In this document: piece after piece, positions 29,975-40,582 of the stretch
How the letters are laid out: the number at the start of each line of letters is the position of its first letter
How positions within the stretch are numbered: the first letter of the stretch is position 1
Source: Gonocerus acuteangulatus
Lineage: Eukaryota > Arthropoda > Insecta > Hemiptera > Coreidae
Direction of reading: 5' to 3'
Length of the DNA: 64,000 bases
NCBI GenBank assembly: GCA_946811695.1
Contig: OX328123.1
Span: 156,201,773 to 156,265,772 of the forward strand
The notes under the pieces: model-generated
Seen by the model: the letters and a program-made list of their open reading frames with translations, nothing else
Told to the model about the DNA's origin: nothing
Database searches by the model: none
Program-made: the position numbers and the translations under genes

Positions 29975-30380
29975 TCACTTCCGGGTTCTAAAAATGGCTT
30001 CCGGGTCACCAAAATTACTCCTGGACAGTTTCCGGATGAATCTGGACAACTTCGGACCACTTCCGGTTTCACTTCCGGTTGCTTACAATTACTTTCGGGT
30101 CACTGCCGGTTCACCTCTGGTCTATCATGAGTGCCTGGAAGGCCCTGGGGTAAACCCGGAAAAGACCCAGGGATGAATATAGGACCGGAAGTAACCTAGA
30201 TCAAGGAGTGTCAGAGTGTGTCATTGTCTGTGAGTGACCGGAAGTAAGCCAGATCGAACAGGAGTTACCCAGTGTTAGGCATGAGTCGACCGGAAGTGAC
30301 CGAAATTGACATTGATGTGATCGTAAATCCTGTAGATTGAAGCGGAAGTGGAACAGGAAGTGAACTTTCAGGTGACAAAA
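29975..30380. repeat. Cluster of CCGGAAGT motifs, left half inverted
   Basis: The motif appears mainly as ACTTCCGG in the left half (29978-30080) and as CCGGAAGT in the right half (30190-30370). A related cluster is at 39440-39835. ACCGGAAGT is the ETS/GABP consensus, but a transposon with repeated subterminal binding sites is the likelier explanation. No gene. Confidence 0.6.
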
Positions 30381-30389
30381 TTTTGTAAC

Positions 30390-30550
30390 TATAGCTTAAG
30401 CTATTAGCAATTACGATATTTCATAAATAGATTAGCGGTTAGCGCACTGCCGCCGCTAACCGCTAATTATTAGCGCTGGCTTTCTACAGTTTCGCTAAAT
30501 TAGCGGAGAGGTATCAACTTTTAGCGCGCGCTAACGTTTGCCCAACTCTG
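30390..30550. repeat. Short-motif palindromic patch (TAGCG/CGCTA)
   Basis: Dense repeats of TAGCGGTTAGCGC and CGCTAACCGCTAA that can fold on themselves, ending ACGTTTGCCCAACTC. Comparable patches with other motifs are at 16860-16915, 36725-37015 and 51660-51900. Confidence 0.55.
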
Positions 30551-30553
30551 CCG

Positions 30554-30650
30554 CTTATGAGGTTGACCTCACGACGCAATCCGGAAGTGCCGACTAGAAA
30601 CTTTCTCGTTTCAGACCCCATAGATCTCGAAAATATAGGTGGTTCAAATT

Positions 30651-30713
<63 letters not shown>

Positions 30714-31588
30714 TTGTCTGTTCGCTCTCTAGCAAGCTCAAAAATGGTCCGATTATGATGAAATTTGGTACAAAAATATTTCGTCTAATTTGAAAGGTCA
30801 AGTTCGTTAACCAGCAGAATCCGCCCACTGGAAGATAGTTTTTAGGGCGAAATTCGCGCAAAAAAAATCGTAACGCTTACGTTGTTGAGTTCATATGCTT
30901 GCAGGTACTTTTTTTATAGTTATCTTAACATAGGAAAACGAATGAAACCATGTTTAAGGCGATATAAGTAACCGTTTTTGAGAAAAGTGGAATCAATGTT
31001 TTCGCATGTCATTATTTTATTGAGGGTACTTAAAATCGCGGGATTCAATTGAAATTTTTTCTACATCTTGGAAAGTAATCCCAACTGAGATCATTATTTT
31101 TTTGTGGGTACTTAGAATCATGATGACGTATGCATAGTTTGTTTTGAATTCTCCTATCTTTATAACCTTCCTCATAACCTACAACTGAAGTTATCGTTAT
31201 TTCTTATTTTATATAAAAATTTTACCCACGAGAGAATGGAATTTTTTTTTTTTTTTTTTTTTTGCCATGAAGCACATATTTACAGTTGAATATAACAGTT
31301 CAATGAATTTGCTAGTAAAACAAAAGAAACTTAAAATGGTAACGAATTTTTGGTTCGAAATAGAGCCTTCTGTGCAGTGGTCGAAGGGTGAGTATGTTTT
31401 CAGTACATAATTGTATTGACTTATTCAGCCTTCATCAAGAATGAGGATTAAGAATTATCCGAATTATTCAATGTAAATTGGCCACTGTCAGTTTCCTGTG
31501 ATTTGTGATGCCAAATCTATGCCATTTTTTTTAAATGTAGGGAACCGCGCTAAGATGACGCAGTTCCTGCGAGTCTGATTTTTTTTTG
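30554..31588 (-). mobile_element. Family H element, nearly complete
   Basis: 3' side on the left (GAGGTTGACCTCACGACGC, then AGACCCCATAGATCTCG), (TA)n at 30657-30711, then the TTTGGTACAAAAATATTTCG segment, a 5' body matching 55801-57060 in complement (for example CGCGGGATTCAATTGAAAT), and the 5' terminus with GACGCAGTTCCTGCGAGTC at 31557. The terminal hairpin half and about 400 bp of the body are missing compared with the 55.8-kb copy. It also shows the empty site for SINE-C. Confidence 0.78.
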
Positions 31589-31742
31589 TATTTTTCTGGA
31601 TTCAGGTTGGGATGATACTCAAGAATCAGGGGATGTTGACAGGTGGTATTGTCTGTGTGCGTGGTAAGTAAGGTTTGGGGTAAACATGAGAAATATCTAT
31701 CTCCATATTTTGACTATTCCCATATTACAATCTTTATTACTA

Positions 31743-32271
31743 TCAGGCTGTACCGTATGAAATGCCAGTTTTGGAGTGGCCGATTTCCTTCAAATGTCTT
31801 GAAACTGTCATGGCTCCTACTCCGAGTTCGTTGGCATATTCCCTAGTGCTTTTTGAGGGACAAGCTTCAACCCTTTCTTCCAGGTGGTCATTGTCAGGCT
31901 TGGTTTCTGGCTTTCCTCGTTTCTCGTTGTCAAGGTCAAAATTTCCACTTCGAAACCTGAAATACCACCGGTAAACAGTTCGTTCATTCACCGTTCCCTC
32001 CCCGAACGCCGTGTTAATGTTCATACAATCCTCAGCAGCGCTATGACCGAGCTTAAATTCATAACGAAAAATAATACGGATTTCCGTTGAATTCATAATT
32101 TAAGTTTTATTTTTTTCTCACAGGATCGTTCTCACACGCAAGTTACTGATTAAATAATATGAATAAAAGAGCTTTAATTCTATATGAATAACAATGATGT
32201 TTGTTATGCAAAAAGGGAAAGGATTAAATCGCAAAGTAAACAAAACTGACATTTCATTCGGTACAGCCGGA
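31743..32271 (-). mobile_element. Mariner element, internally deleted, with intact ends
   Basis: The ends form about 35-bp inverted repeats (plus-strand left TCAGGCTGTACCGTATGAAA, right complement TCCGGCTGTACCGAATGAAA), flanked by TA on both sides (31741-31742 and 32272-32273). The minus strand encodes the N-terminal DNA-binding part of a mariner transposase in one open frame from 32096 (IIFRYEFKLGHSAAE, TVNERTVYRWYFRFRSG, ELGVGAMTVSRHLKEIGHSK). The catalytic D,D34D domain is gone: 529 bp remain of a usual 1.3 kb. It looks like a MITE-style derivative that could be moved by a complete relative. Confidence 0.9.
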
Positions 32272-32273
32272 TA

Positions 32274-32900
32274 GTTAATCTTTACGACTATGTCCCGACT
32301 TATGAGTATTCGGTTGGTATTAGAAAGACTCTTAGCTTATTCCCTGCATCTCAGTAATTCTAATCCAGTCTTTTCTTCTTGGGTTTAAAATACTCTGTAT
32401 AAATTAGTTTGGGGTTGTATCTATTTATTATTATTATTTATTTTTTTTTTTTAAAGTTTCCTAGTGAATGCCCACATCTGAGCTCCATAAAGTATATTCG
32501 GACATATACATTTAGTAACCACTTCAACCTCATTTTTTTTAAAAAATTGCCTTTCAATATGGGACTAAAATTTCTGCCATCCCTGGGTGATTTTTCTTCT
32601 AATTTCTTTGTGCATTTGATCTTCGAATTAAATTGTTTGATGTAAAGAATAGGTGTCAAAGTTGTTTGGCCAAAATATTTCATAAGAGTTTAAGGAGCTT
32701 GGAAGATAATATTAATTATTTTACACTAAGCCTTAGCTACAAAGGCCTTAAGTAGCCTCTCCCCTTTCATTTCTAGCACCATAGCCTTCTCCTCCGTGAA
32801 TATTTTCTTACTCCGGCTCTTCAAGTCCTATTCTAGCATTAACATCCCTGCTGATATGAAGAGTACTTTATTTCAACAGATATTTTCATGATGATTAGAT
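32274..32900. other. Unassigned spacer
   Basis: AT-rich sequence with T runs. Overlapping short frames on both strands (32409-32683) have no recognisable motif. Confidence 0.5.
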
Positions 32901-32983
32901 AGTTAGCCGTCGAGGTGTGGAATGGTTGGGATTCGGCTAAATAAACCTCAATATGATTTTTGTTTTAAAAAAATCTATATTTC

Positions 32984-33024
32984 GGACGTTTCGGCTACTC
33001 ATTGGTAGCCTTCGTCAGCTAAAA
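32984..33024 (-). ncRNA. Hammerhead-ribozyme-like motif of the Penelope-like element
   Basis: On the minus strand CTGACGA (33012-33018), stem II GGCTAC (33005-33010) and GTAGCC (32993-32998) pair perfectly, then GAAAC followed by GTCC (32984-32992). Helix III is the self-complementary ACGU with the cleavable GUC expected of hammerheads. Helix I is short with one mismatch. Hammerheads with minimal helix III are known from terminal repeats of Penelope-like elements, which supports the reading. Confidence 0.65.
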
Positions 33025-33527
33025 TGACAAAAAAAGAAATTAATACAGAAAACAAACAAGAAAAAATTTATAATTGTGATAGGTAACAGAACTATAGATA
33101 CAATTTAACTTATAACAGAACATATCGTCTTAAATTCTTAGAATGAGTAGAATGAAAAAGAAAATAGGTACAGTAATTGATTTTAATAGTAATTAGTAAC
33201 ATTAATTGATTTTACAAAGAAATAAGAAAACTATATACCAATGACAAATATAGTAGCTAATAGTAACATTAATTAATTTTACAAAGAAATAAGATACTAC
33301 ATACCAATGGAAATGCCGAGCGGCAGAGGAAGACCAAGGTTGGCAATTAAGTAACCATTGTGAAAGTGTCTAAGGAAAAAAGGAATCTGCAAGGGGTATA
33401 TGTAACTGGAAACAGCAAGAGGTGGGGGAAACGGGCGGTAAGGATCAAACAGATGTTTATGACATTTTATGACAGGAAAGGAGAAAAAGGTGTTAATGGA
33501 AGGATACCCAAGGGGCAAGGTAAAAAT

Positions 33528-34813
33528 CTAGGTAGGTGGTCGGGAGAGTATTTGGAAAATATTAGCGTACATAGGAGAAATGCCTTGTTGGTCAGTTTTG
33601 TAATTTATATTGTTTTTGTTTAAGTTTATGTGTACACATTCCGAGATCTGTAGTCTTTTTTTGTTTCGTTGTGTAGAAAGAATTTTCGTGTCGTCGAAGT
33701 TAAAAGTGTGTTTTTGTGTAATGGCGTGTTTTGCAAGTGCAGATTTATCTATTTCTTTATTAGTGATGGTTCGTTTATGTTGTGTAAGACGTGAGTGAAT
33801 GTCATTTATGGTTTCTCCTATGTATACACCATTACAGGAAGGGGTTTGGCAAGGGACTTGGTAAACACATCGGGTAGTATGTTCAAAAGGGATGGGATCT
33901 TTGAGTTTGGTGTAGAGGGTTTTGAGTTTGTTGGTAGTTTTCAATCCAAAATTTAGGGAAGGGTAGGATTTTTTAATTGTCTTTGTAAGTTTATCAGTCA
34001 GTCCAGGTGTAAATGGTAGAGATCGGAACATTTGGGAACTGGGAGTTAGGGAAGAATTGGGAGAGATAGTGTTGGAAAGTTGGGATTTTACTTTTTTAAC
34101 AAGGGATTTTATGAGGTTGGGGGGAAATTGGTTGCGTGCCAATATATCTGAGGCGATATTAATATTTTTATTGTGGAAGGAAGCATGGGATAGGGAGAGG
34201 ACTCGGCGAAGGAGATTTCTGGCTACATTAATCTTGAGGTGGTAAGGATGGGATGAATGAAAATTAAGTAACCGTCCCGAGTATGTGGGTTTTGTGTACC
34301 AGTCAGTAATAATAGTACCGTCAGTCTGTCTAATTAGTAAGATGTCCAAGTATGGGAGCTGTCTGTCCTGTTCTATTTCGACGGTGAATTGAAGCCTAGG
34401 GTAAAAGGAATTGAAACAGGTAAGTATGTCTGTTAGTGTGTTAGGGTTTATCATCAGCAAAAGATCATCTACGTATTTGCAGATGAATGAGATGTCATGG
34501 GGAAACTGTGGGACGAGGGAGTTGAGAAGATCGTTGAGAAGGATTGAGGATAAATCGGGTGCAAGACAATTGCCCATGGCTAGACCTTCAATTTGTTTAT
34601 AGAATTTCCCATCATATTTAAAAAAACCGCTGTTAACACACAGTTTTAGACTTTCTATAAACAAATCAAAGGATAGAGGGCTATGGAGTTGTAGGGTGGG
34701 CCAATGGTTTTCGATTATTTCTAGCGTTTTGGCTAATGGGACGTTAGTGAATAAGGATGTTGCATCAATAGAAACTAAAATGTGGCCGTGGGGAATGGTT
34801 AGGTTGGATAATC
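33528..34813 (-). CDS. Penelope-like reverse transcriptase/GIY-YIG endonuclease, N-truncated
   Basis: The protein copies element RNA and nicks target DNA. The open frame has no true start and enters at about 34813. It shows RT motif A (LVSIDATSLFTNVP, about 34745-34790), then GLAMGNCLAPDLS (motif B-like), then CKYVDDLLL with the catalytic YVDD near 34464-34475. A linker of about 170 residues follows, then the endonuclease: CVYQVPCQTPSCNGVYIGET, SRLTQHKR with the conserved Arg, and SECVHI with the catalytic Glu, ending at a stop at 33528. About 428 codons with no internal stop; upstream RT motifs are missing, so it cannot act alone. The TTG at 34664 is not a start. Confidence 0.9.
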
Positions 34814-36008
34814 GGTCTGGGCACCGATCGTTTTGAAACTTCGCACTGTAACGTATTTTGATGCACTAAACACAAATCCGTTAAAAAAAAAGCTCGCTCT
34901 CCACTAGGAAAGAAGTTATGAAGGACTGAAGTTCACTGTTGTGCGGGTTCTGAAAGGTAATGTAACCAACTATGTTTGTCAACATGCGCATGCGCGTGTA
35001 TAGAAAAGTCCGTGATAAAGAAGTCTAATTGAAATTTACCATCAATTATTTAAATTTATCTCCAGTTATTTATTCAAAAATATTTTTTTAAATAATAAAC
35101 CATTCTTTACATTTTTTGTTTCGCTGCTGACAAATATTATATAACAGAAATCCCTTCATAATTAGCTAATGCCTTTATAATTCCTGCACTCTAATTTGCG
35201 CCATCTAATTATTTAGAATAGTTAGTGGAGTATTAATTACAATGAAGTTACACGAATTCATTATTTTGGTTCATTATAGAGAGGAGCTAATCAATTTTTT
35301 AGTCGAAAATAACGTTATAAATAATGCAAAGCACGTATGCCCATAAGCGACATGTTACGATAGCTGAGGACGGCCAAATTTACAATGATTTGTGAATAAA
35401 TAGATTTTAAACATTTCAAATAACAGTTCTTTGTTTGCCAATCTTACATAATAGAATTCTATTAATCTTAGCGAGTTGGATTGACTAGAGTTTCGATATC
35501 TTCTTGAGCGAGCTGAAACGCACAGCACGTATGCCCATAGGCGACATGTTACGATAGCTGAGGACGCCCAAATTTACAATGATTTGTGAATAAATAGTTT
35601 AAAAACATTTCAAATAACAGTTCTTTGTTTGCCAATCTTACATAATACAATTCTATTAATTTTAGCGAGTTGGATTGACTAGAGTTTTGATATCTTCTTG
35701 AGCGAGCGGAAACGCACAATACGTATGCCCATAAGCGACATGTTACGACAGCTGAGAACGCCCAAATTTACAATGATTTGTGAATAAATAGTTTATAAAC
35801 ATTACAAATACCAATAACAGTGAATTCTATTATGTAAGATTGGCAAACATAGTTGGTTACATTACCTTTCAGTACCCGCACAACAGTGAACTTCAGTCCT
35901 TCATAACTTCTTTCCTAGTGGAGAGCGAGTTTTTGTTTTAACGGATTCGTGTTTAGTGCATCAAAATACGTTATAGTGCAAAATTTCAAAACGATCGGTG
36001 CCCAGACC
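34814..36008. mobile_element. 1.2-kb foldback/MITE-like element with internal 194-bp repeats
   Basis: Ends GGTCTGGGCACCGATCGTTT (left) and its complement at 35990-36008 belong to inverted arms of about 165 bp. Inside, a unit of 194 bp recurs 2.6 times (CGTATGCCCATAAGCGACAT at 35334, 35528 and 35722). No target duplication is evident: the flanks ATAATC and CCTCGT differ. An ACATGCGCATGCGC palindrome lies at 34983. No transposase. Confidence 0.82.
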
Positions 36009-36404
36009 CCTCGTCTTCACATTTACCATAACCATCATATGTAAACCCACCCTAACATTCTATTGAGTAGATATTTTCAGGTAGATAGAGTCTCTATTTG
36101 AGCGATTGTTTTGATGATAAGCTACAAGTAATTGCTATTTCTTGTGTTGTCCTGTTTATCTCCGTTCATCTGACTACTCTTCTTGTCCTTTCTTTAGTAG
36201 CTGGCCTTAAGTATACTTCCATTCCCCTGATTACTCTCTTTATCCTCGGGTTGATAAAAGCATCTATTTGTAGAATTACTTCACTTCCTGGAATGTGTAG
36301 TTTTGGTTTGACATAGACTTTCATTGGTTTGGTTTCCCCTCTATATTTGAGGTAGTGCTTCCAACGTCATTCATCGATTTGTTACTTGCTGACTTTTCTT
36401 TTAG
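36009..36404. other. Unassigned spacer
   Basis: No recognised family. A 72-codon plus-strand frame at 36098-36316 with hydrophobic residues is not supported by any motif. Confidence 0.45.
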
Positions 36405-36558
36405 CGCGGTTCGTTATTATTCCCTATGGAGGAAGGAGGAAACCCGCTTATGAGGTTGACCTCATGACAAACTCCGGAAGTGCCGTATTGTAAATTTAAC
36501 GTTTCAGAACCCATAGATCAAGAAAATAACGGTGGTTCTAATTTGTATTTTTATACAA

Positions 36559-36612
<54 letters not shown>

Positions 36613-36657
36613 TTGTATAAAAATACAAATTAGAACCACCGTTATTTTCTTGATCTA
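36405..36657. mobile_element. Family H 3' half, duplicated as a palindrome around its TA tract
   Basis: The 3' hairpin text (TTTTAGCGCGGTTCG at 36401-36415, then CTTATGAGGTTGACCTCATG) leads to AAAATAACGGTGGTTCTAAT and TTTTTATACAAATG before (TA)n at 36560-36609. Directly after the TA run the same text appears inverted (CATTTGTATAAAAATACAAA, then TTAGAACCACCGTTATTTTC) for about 55 bp, then a second TA tract starts. Confidence 0.72.
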
Positions 36658-36659
36658 AT

Positions 36660-36721
<62 letters not shown>

Positions 36722-36724
36722 AAA

Positions 36725-37015
36725 TAAATGTTAATCGCAGAGGCGATTGACAATTGACATTTTAAAATTCAACCCGCAATTACGGTTGAAAATTTAATTG
36801 TAATCGCGAACTGCCGCGATTAACAATTGTTTAATCGTAATTGCTTTAACCTCTGTTAACTAAAGTAAATCGTAGTTAATAATAAATGGACGTTAAAATT
36901 TAATAATAATCGTAATTGCGATTAACGTTTGATTAATATTAATTGGGAAATCCGCAATTACGATTAATCAATCAATTGTTAATCGCGGAGTCCGTAATTA
37001 ACAATTAGATAAAAG
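36725..37015. repeat. TTAATCGC/GCGATTAA palindromic patch
   Basis: At least eight forward and inverted copies of short motifs such as GTTAATCGC, CGCGATTAACAATTG and AATTGCGATTAACG, able to fold in many ways. It lies between a TA tract and the 3' end of the Jockey LINE. Confidence 0.6.
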
Positions 37016-39350
37016 ATAAAAAGAATTTTATTGTCCAAAGAAATATAAACAAATAAAATGAATTTTTACAATTAATTAAATACAAGTATCCAAGCTATAA
37101 GCTTTTACAACTATTCTAAATTACCTACATCTATTTAATTTTTATTACTAAAATATTATAAGGGAAAAATACAACAAAAAAAAAACCCTATACACTGAAA
37201 ATCAAAAGTTAACATGCTTGAGCCTCTTATACTTGTAACGCTTATAATTTAGGCTATGATAATTATAATTAACTATATCAGCAATATGCTTATAGCTGCT
37301 ACTTTGACATACTTCAAAGAAATGATGTGTCACTTTAATTATGTACAGATTTATTGTAGGGATGTCAAGAACTTCATGCATATGCATGATAGGAGTCCAT
37401 CGGGGAAAAGTACCAATGAATCTCAAGCATTTATTTTGAGTCACCTGTAATTTCCTCTTGTTGGTTTCACATGTCATAGACCAAATAGGGCATGCATAAA
37501 GTAACACAGGCCTAATATATAAATAATAAATAAGTCTTTTGTTAATTATGCTTAATCCTGAGTTTCTATTCATTACAGGAAATAAGGATTGTAATATACC
37601 AATAGCCTTATTACATTGAATGTTAATATGGTTCGTGTAAGTCAGTTTAGAGTCCAAATTTACTCCCAGATACTTAACATTTTTAGACCATGGGATTGAA
37701 TTTCCGAAAATCTTTACTTCAGGGTATACTTTAGGTCTTCTCCGAGTAAACAGTATAACCTCAGTTTTTTCACTATTTAACCTTATTTTCCACTTATTAC
37801 AGTATTTGGTACACTTTTCCAATGCTGTGGTAAGATGCCTAGCAATAGTGTCAACCCGAAAGCTGGAGATTATATATGCCGTATCATCAGCAAAAAGAGA
37901 TTTTTTACATTTAATTTTGAGATTGTTTATATCATTTAGGAATATAATGAATAGTATGGGACCGAGTACCGAACCTTGAGGGACTCCCGCGAGGATTTGG
38001 TAGAGTTTAGATTTTTGGTCAGCAATGGAAATATAAAAAGATCTATTTTTAAGGTAATTATTAATGAGGAGAATTAAGTATACCGGAAAGTTATATTGAA
38101 TAAGCTTGTATATGAGGCCATTATGCCATACACAATCAAAGGCTTTCTCGACATCTACCAGAGCCATGCCAGTATGTTTGTTTAAATTAAAATTATGGAG
38201 GATCATGTCGGTTACCCTGGCTAACTGGGTTGTTGTTGAATGCTTACTTCGGAAGCCATGTTGGTCGTTGGATAATAGATTCCTATCTTCCATAAAGGAA
38301 ATTATATTCGATTTGATGACCTTTTCAACTACTTTGCTGAGACAATTAAGCAATGAAATGTAGCGATAGCTACTAGGAAGAACAGGGTTCTTCCCAGGCT
38401 TTGAAAGAACAATTACCTTTGCAGTTTTCCACTCATCCGGAAAATGGGCAAACATTAAAATATGATTTATGATTTTAGTTAAGTGTATTAATGCTTTACG
38501 GGAAAGGTTTTTTAATAATTTATTGTGTATGCCTTCACCACCAGGTGATTTATTATTTTTTAGTTGTGAAATAAGTTTTGCAACCTTTTTGGGAGTTGTT
38601 AAATGTGCATTAATGTGTTTTCTTGAGGGCTGTTGTAAAAATTCCTTGGTAAGCCAAAGTACTTTTTTACTAAAGGATGGAACTCCCAGGTTTGAATTAA
38701 GTGTGAATGTACGGTATAAATTTTCAGAAAATAGTTTGGCTTTGTCCTGATCTGAGCAAGCAAGAGCATGAAGTGGTGCATTGTTAGGAGTGAACCTACT
38801 ATCTTTAAGTAATGGGGGAATGCTGTTTGTTTTAGGCTTGATTTTCTTTATCATTTCATACAAAGAACCGTTACTGCTGGAAAGTTTGGAAAGTGTTTTA
38901 GTCCATCGCAAGTTTTTATACATTTTCAGAATACTGGAAATTAGTTTGATCAACATGTTTATAATTTTCTTAAGCCATATTTTGTAGTGACGCTGATACG
39001 CCTTTTTAATAATATTTTTCAAGCTAATTACGTAAAGAATCAAAGGTGGTAAGCCTGACTGTTGCTGGATGATGGGGGTTTGAGGAATGGATAATTTAGC
39101 CGACTCAAGAATAACTTTCTGAAATTCGGAAACATGATAGTCGATGTCTTGAGGACTAGTGATTGCAGGATTGATATCAAGTTTTGTGTCGATTAGAGAG
39201 CGAAACTTCTTCCAATTAGCTTCTTTATAATTAAAACCAAATTTTATGTCGTGTTTCCTAACCCTAGCATTAATGTCAAAAATGACAGGGTTATGATCAG
39301 AAGATAATTCCGAAAAATTAACAATTAAGTCTGCAATTAACTTCTGGGTA

Positions 39351-39356
<6 letters not shown>
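37016..39356 (-). mobile_element. Jockey-clade LINE, 5'-truncated
   Basis: The element contains the ORF2 frame (separate entry) and about 185 bp of 3' region with a possible AATAAA signal (complement at about 37027-37032). Its 5' edge at 39356 abuts a run of 24 A (39357-39380), and truncation in the endonuclease domain is typical of incomplete reverse transcription. Confidence 0.9.
37202..39356 (-). CDS. Jockey-type ORF2: end of endonuclease and full reverse transcriptase
   Basis: The first residues (IADLIVNFSELSSDHNPVIF) are the C-terminal end of an AP endonuclease, with the conserved SDHNPV. The RT follows: NNKSPGGEGIHNKLLKNLS, FPDEWKTAKVIVLSKPGK, NDQHGFRSKHSTTTQL, GMALVDVEKAFDCVWH (catalytic Asp), GVPQGSVLGPILF, and FADDTA at 37878-37895 (catalytic Asp pair). 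The C-terminal part includes RPVLLYACPIW and PRWTPIMHMHEVLDIP. There is no stop or frameshift over about 715 codons, so it is young, but the nuclease is mostly missing. A PISLL-to-YISLL change precedes the thumb. The poly-Phe N-terminus of the longest open frame is only the A/T run outside the element. Confidence 0.93.
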
Positions 39357-39382
<26 letters not shown>

Positions 39383-39439
39383 ACTAAAAATCCTTCGTAC
39401 TTTCTTAACACTTCTTGTAGTATTCCTGCTCACCGTATG

Positions 39440-39835
39440 GTGTCGTCAGTGACGTTACGGGATTGACTCAGGATGACCCAAGGATGATTTTTTCGCCCTA
39501 AATATAAGAGACCTGAGACGTTACCTAGATCCACCCGGAAGCGTCACAGATGTGAATATGGTGACCATGATGCAATTTTTCACAACGGGAAGTAAACCGG
39601 AAGTTGTCTAATGTCACTTAACTCCACCCGGAAGTAATCCAGGGATGATTTTTGCGCCCCTACAGCAATTATAAGAGACCGAAAGTTGACCGCAATTGCC
39701 CAGTCGTTGCTTACATCCACCCGTCAGTGCCACAGATGTGAACATAGTAACCCAAATGTAGGATTTTAAAACCGGAAGTAACTGGAAGTGAACCAGAAGC
39801 ACTCTAAAGAACTTAGAACCACACGGAAGTACGAC
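39440..39835. repeat. Second CCGGAAGT-rich segment
   Basis: CCACCCGGAAG, AAACCGGAAGT, ACCCGGAAGTAATCC and AAAACCGGAAGTAACTGG recur in one main orientation, with doubled phrases such as CAGATGTGAA(T/C)AT and ATCCAGGGATGATTTTTGCG. It adjoins the transposase remnant at 39813, suggesting it is the interior or subterminal part of that element. Confidence 0.6.
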
Positions 39836-40541
39836 CTTTATCTCTTATGCTTTGGTAGACTTTGGCAAAAGTGTGTTTATCCGGAGCACGACGATTAGGA
39901 AATCGACGCTGATATTCACAAATCGCCTCATGACTGTTACCTTGGGCGACACCAAACACGAAAATTATTTCAGCATATTCGATATTACTGTAAGGAAACG
40001 GCATTGTATTTGTTAATACTGGTGAAAAAAGATAAATAAACTAAGATAAACCTATAAAAACTTCAGTCATGTAAGTATCCACCACATCAGTCATGTAAGT
40101 ATCCAAGATGTGATTGTACCTTTTAAAAGGTAGTGAAATAACGCAACTTTCTTGGGATTCCCATCTACCTAACCAACAAAATGTTCGTACGGTGCGTGGA
40201 ACATTAAAAATGAAAACCCTTTATTTCGTGATAAGTTATTTGTTTGGGTGTCTGCTGTGAATTTGGTTTGAGAAAGTTTTGCACAAGGTAGACGGGATCT
40301 TATAGGACATTTAATGCAGATTTTGAAAATGTCATGAGAATTAAATTTTATCAATGGCGTAAACGACTAATAGCGCAAAAATAATCAAAAACTAGCGTTT
40401 AGACAAAAAAAAAACATGGAAACTCCTATATTTACGGAAATAATGCAAGAAAAAATTTTTCCTTGGTGGCATTCAACTACACTTTAGTTGGCGTACACAC
40501 CCCTCAAGCATGGCGATTTCCTTCGGGACCACCCTGTATAA
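39813..40541 (-). pseudogene. Tc1/IS630-like transposon: 5' terminus and N-terminal transposase
   Basis: The minus strand starts with ATACAGGGTGGTCCCGAAGG at 40541, runs about 540 bp, then opens a frame at 40004: MPFPYSNIEYAEIIFVFGVA, QGNSHEAICEYQRRFPNRRA and PDKHTFAKVYQSIRDKGR, the insect helix-turn-helix motif also seen at 26250, 26975 and 42720. The catalytic domain is absent. The element end lies just 41 bp before the acceptor of P4HA exon 2. Confidence 0.72.
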
Positions 40542-40582
40542 TAAAACAGCAAAAAATTAATAAATAATTTGTCTTGTCGCAG

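Larger units (their letters stand above)
32905..34813 (-). mobile_element. Penelope-like retroelement, 5'-truncated
   Basis: The minus strand carries the RT and GIY-YIG endonuclease frame (separate entry), a 3' region from 33527 and a terminal module at about 32905-33030 with a hammerhead-like motif. A second copy with the same 3' module lies at 59346-61045. The 5' end is cut at 34813 by the foldback element at 34814. Matching 3' segments of both copies include TTTATGACAGGAA and AAAAGGTGTTAATGGAAGGA. Confidence 0.88.

Noticed and set aside
39357..39433. N-terminal poly-Phe extension of the Jockey ORF
   Set aside because: It is translation of the A/T run outside the element; the LINE coding part starts at about 39356.
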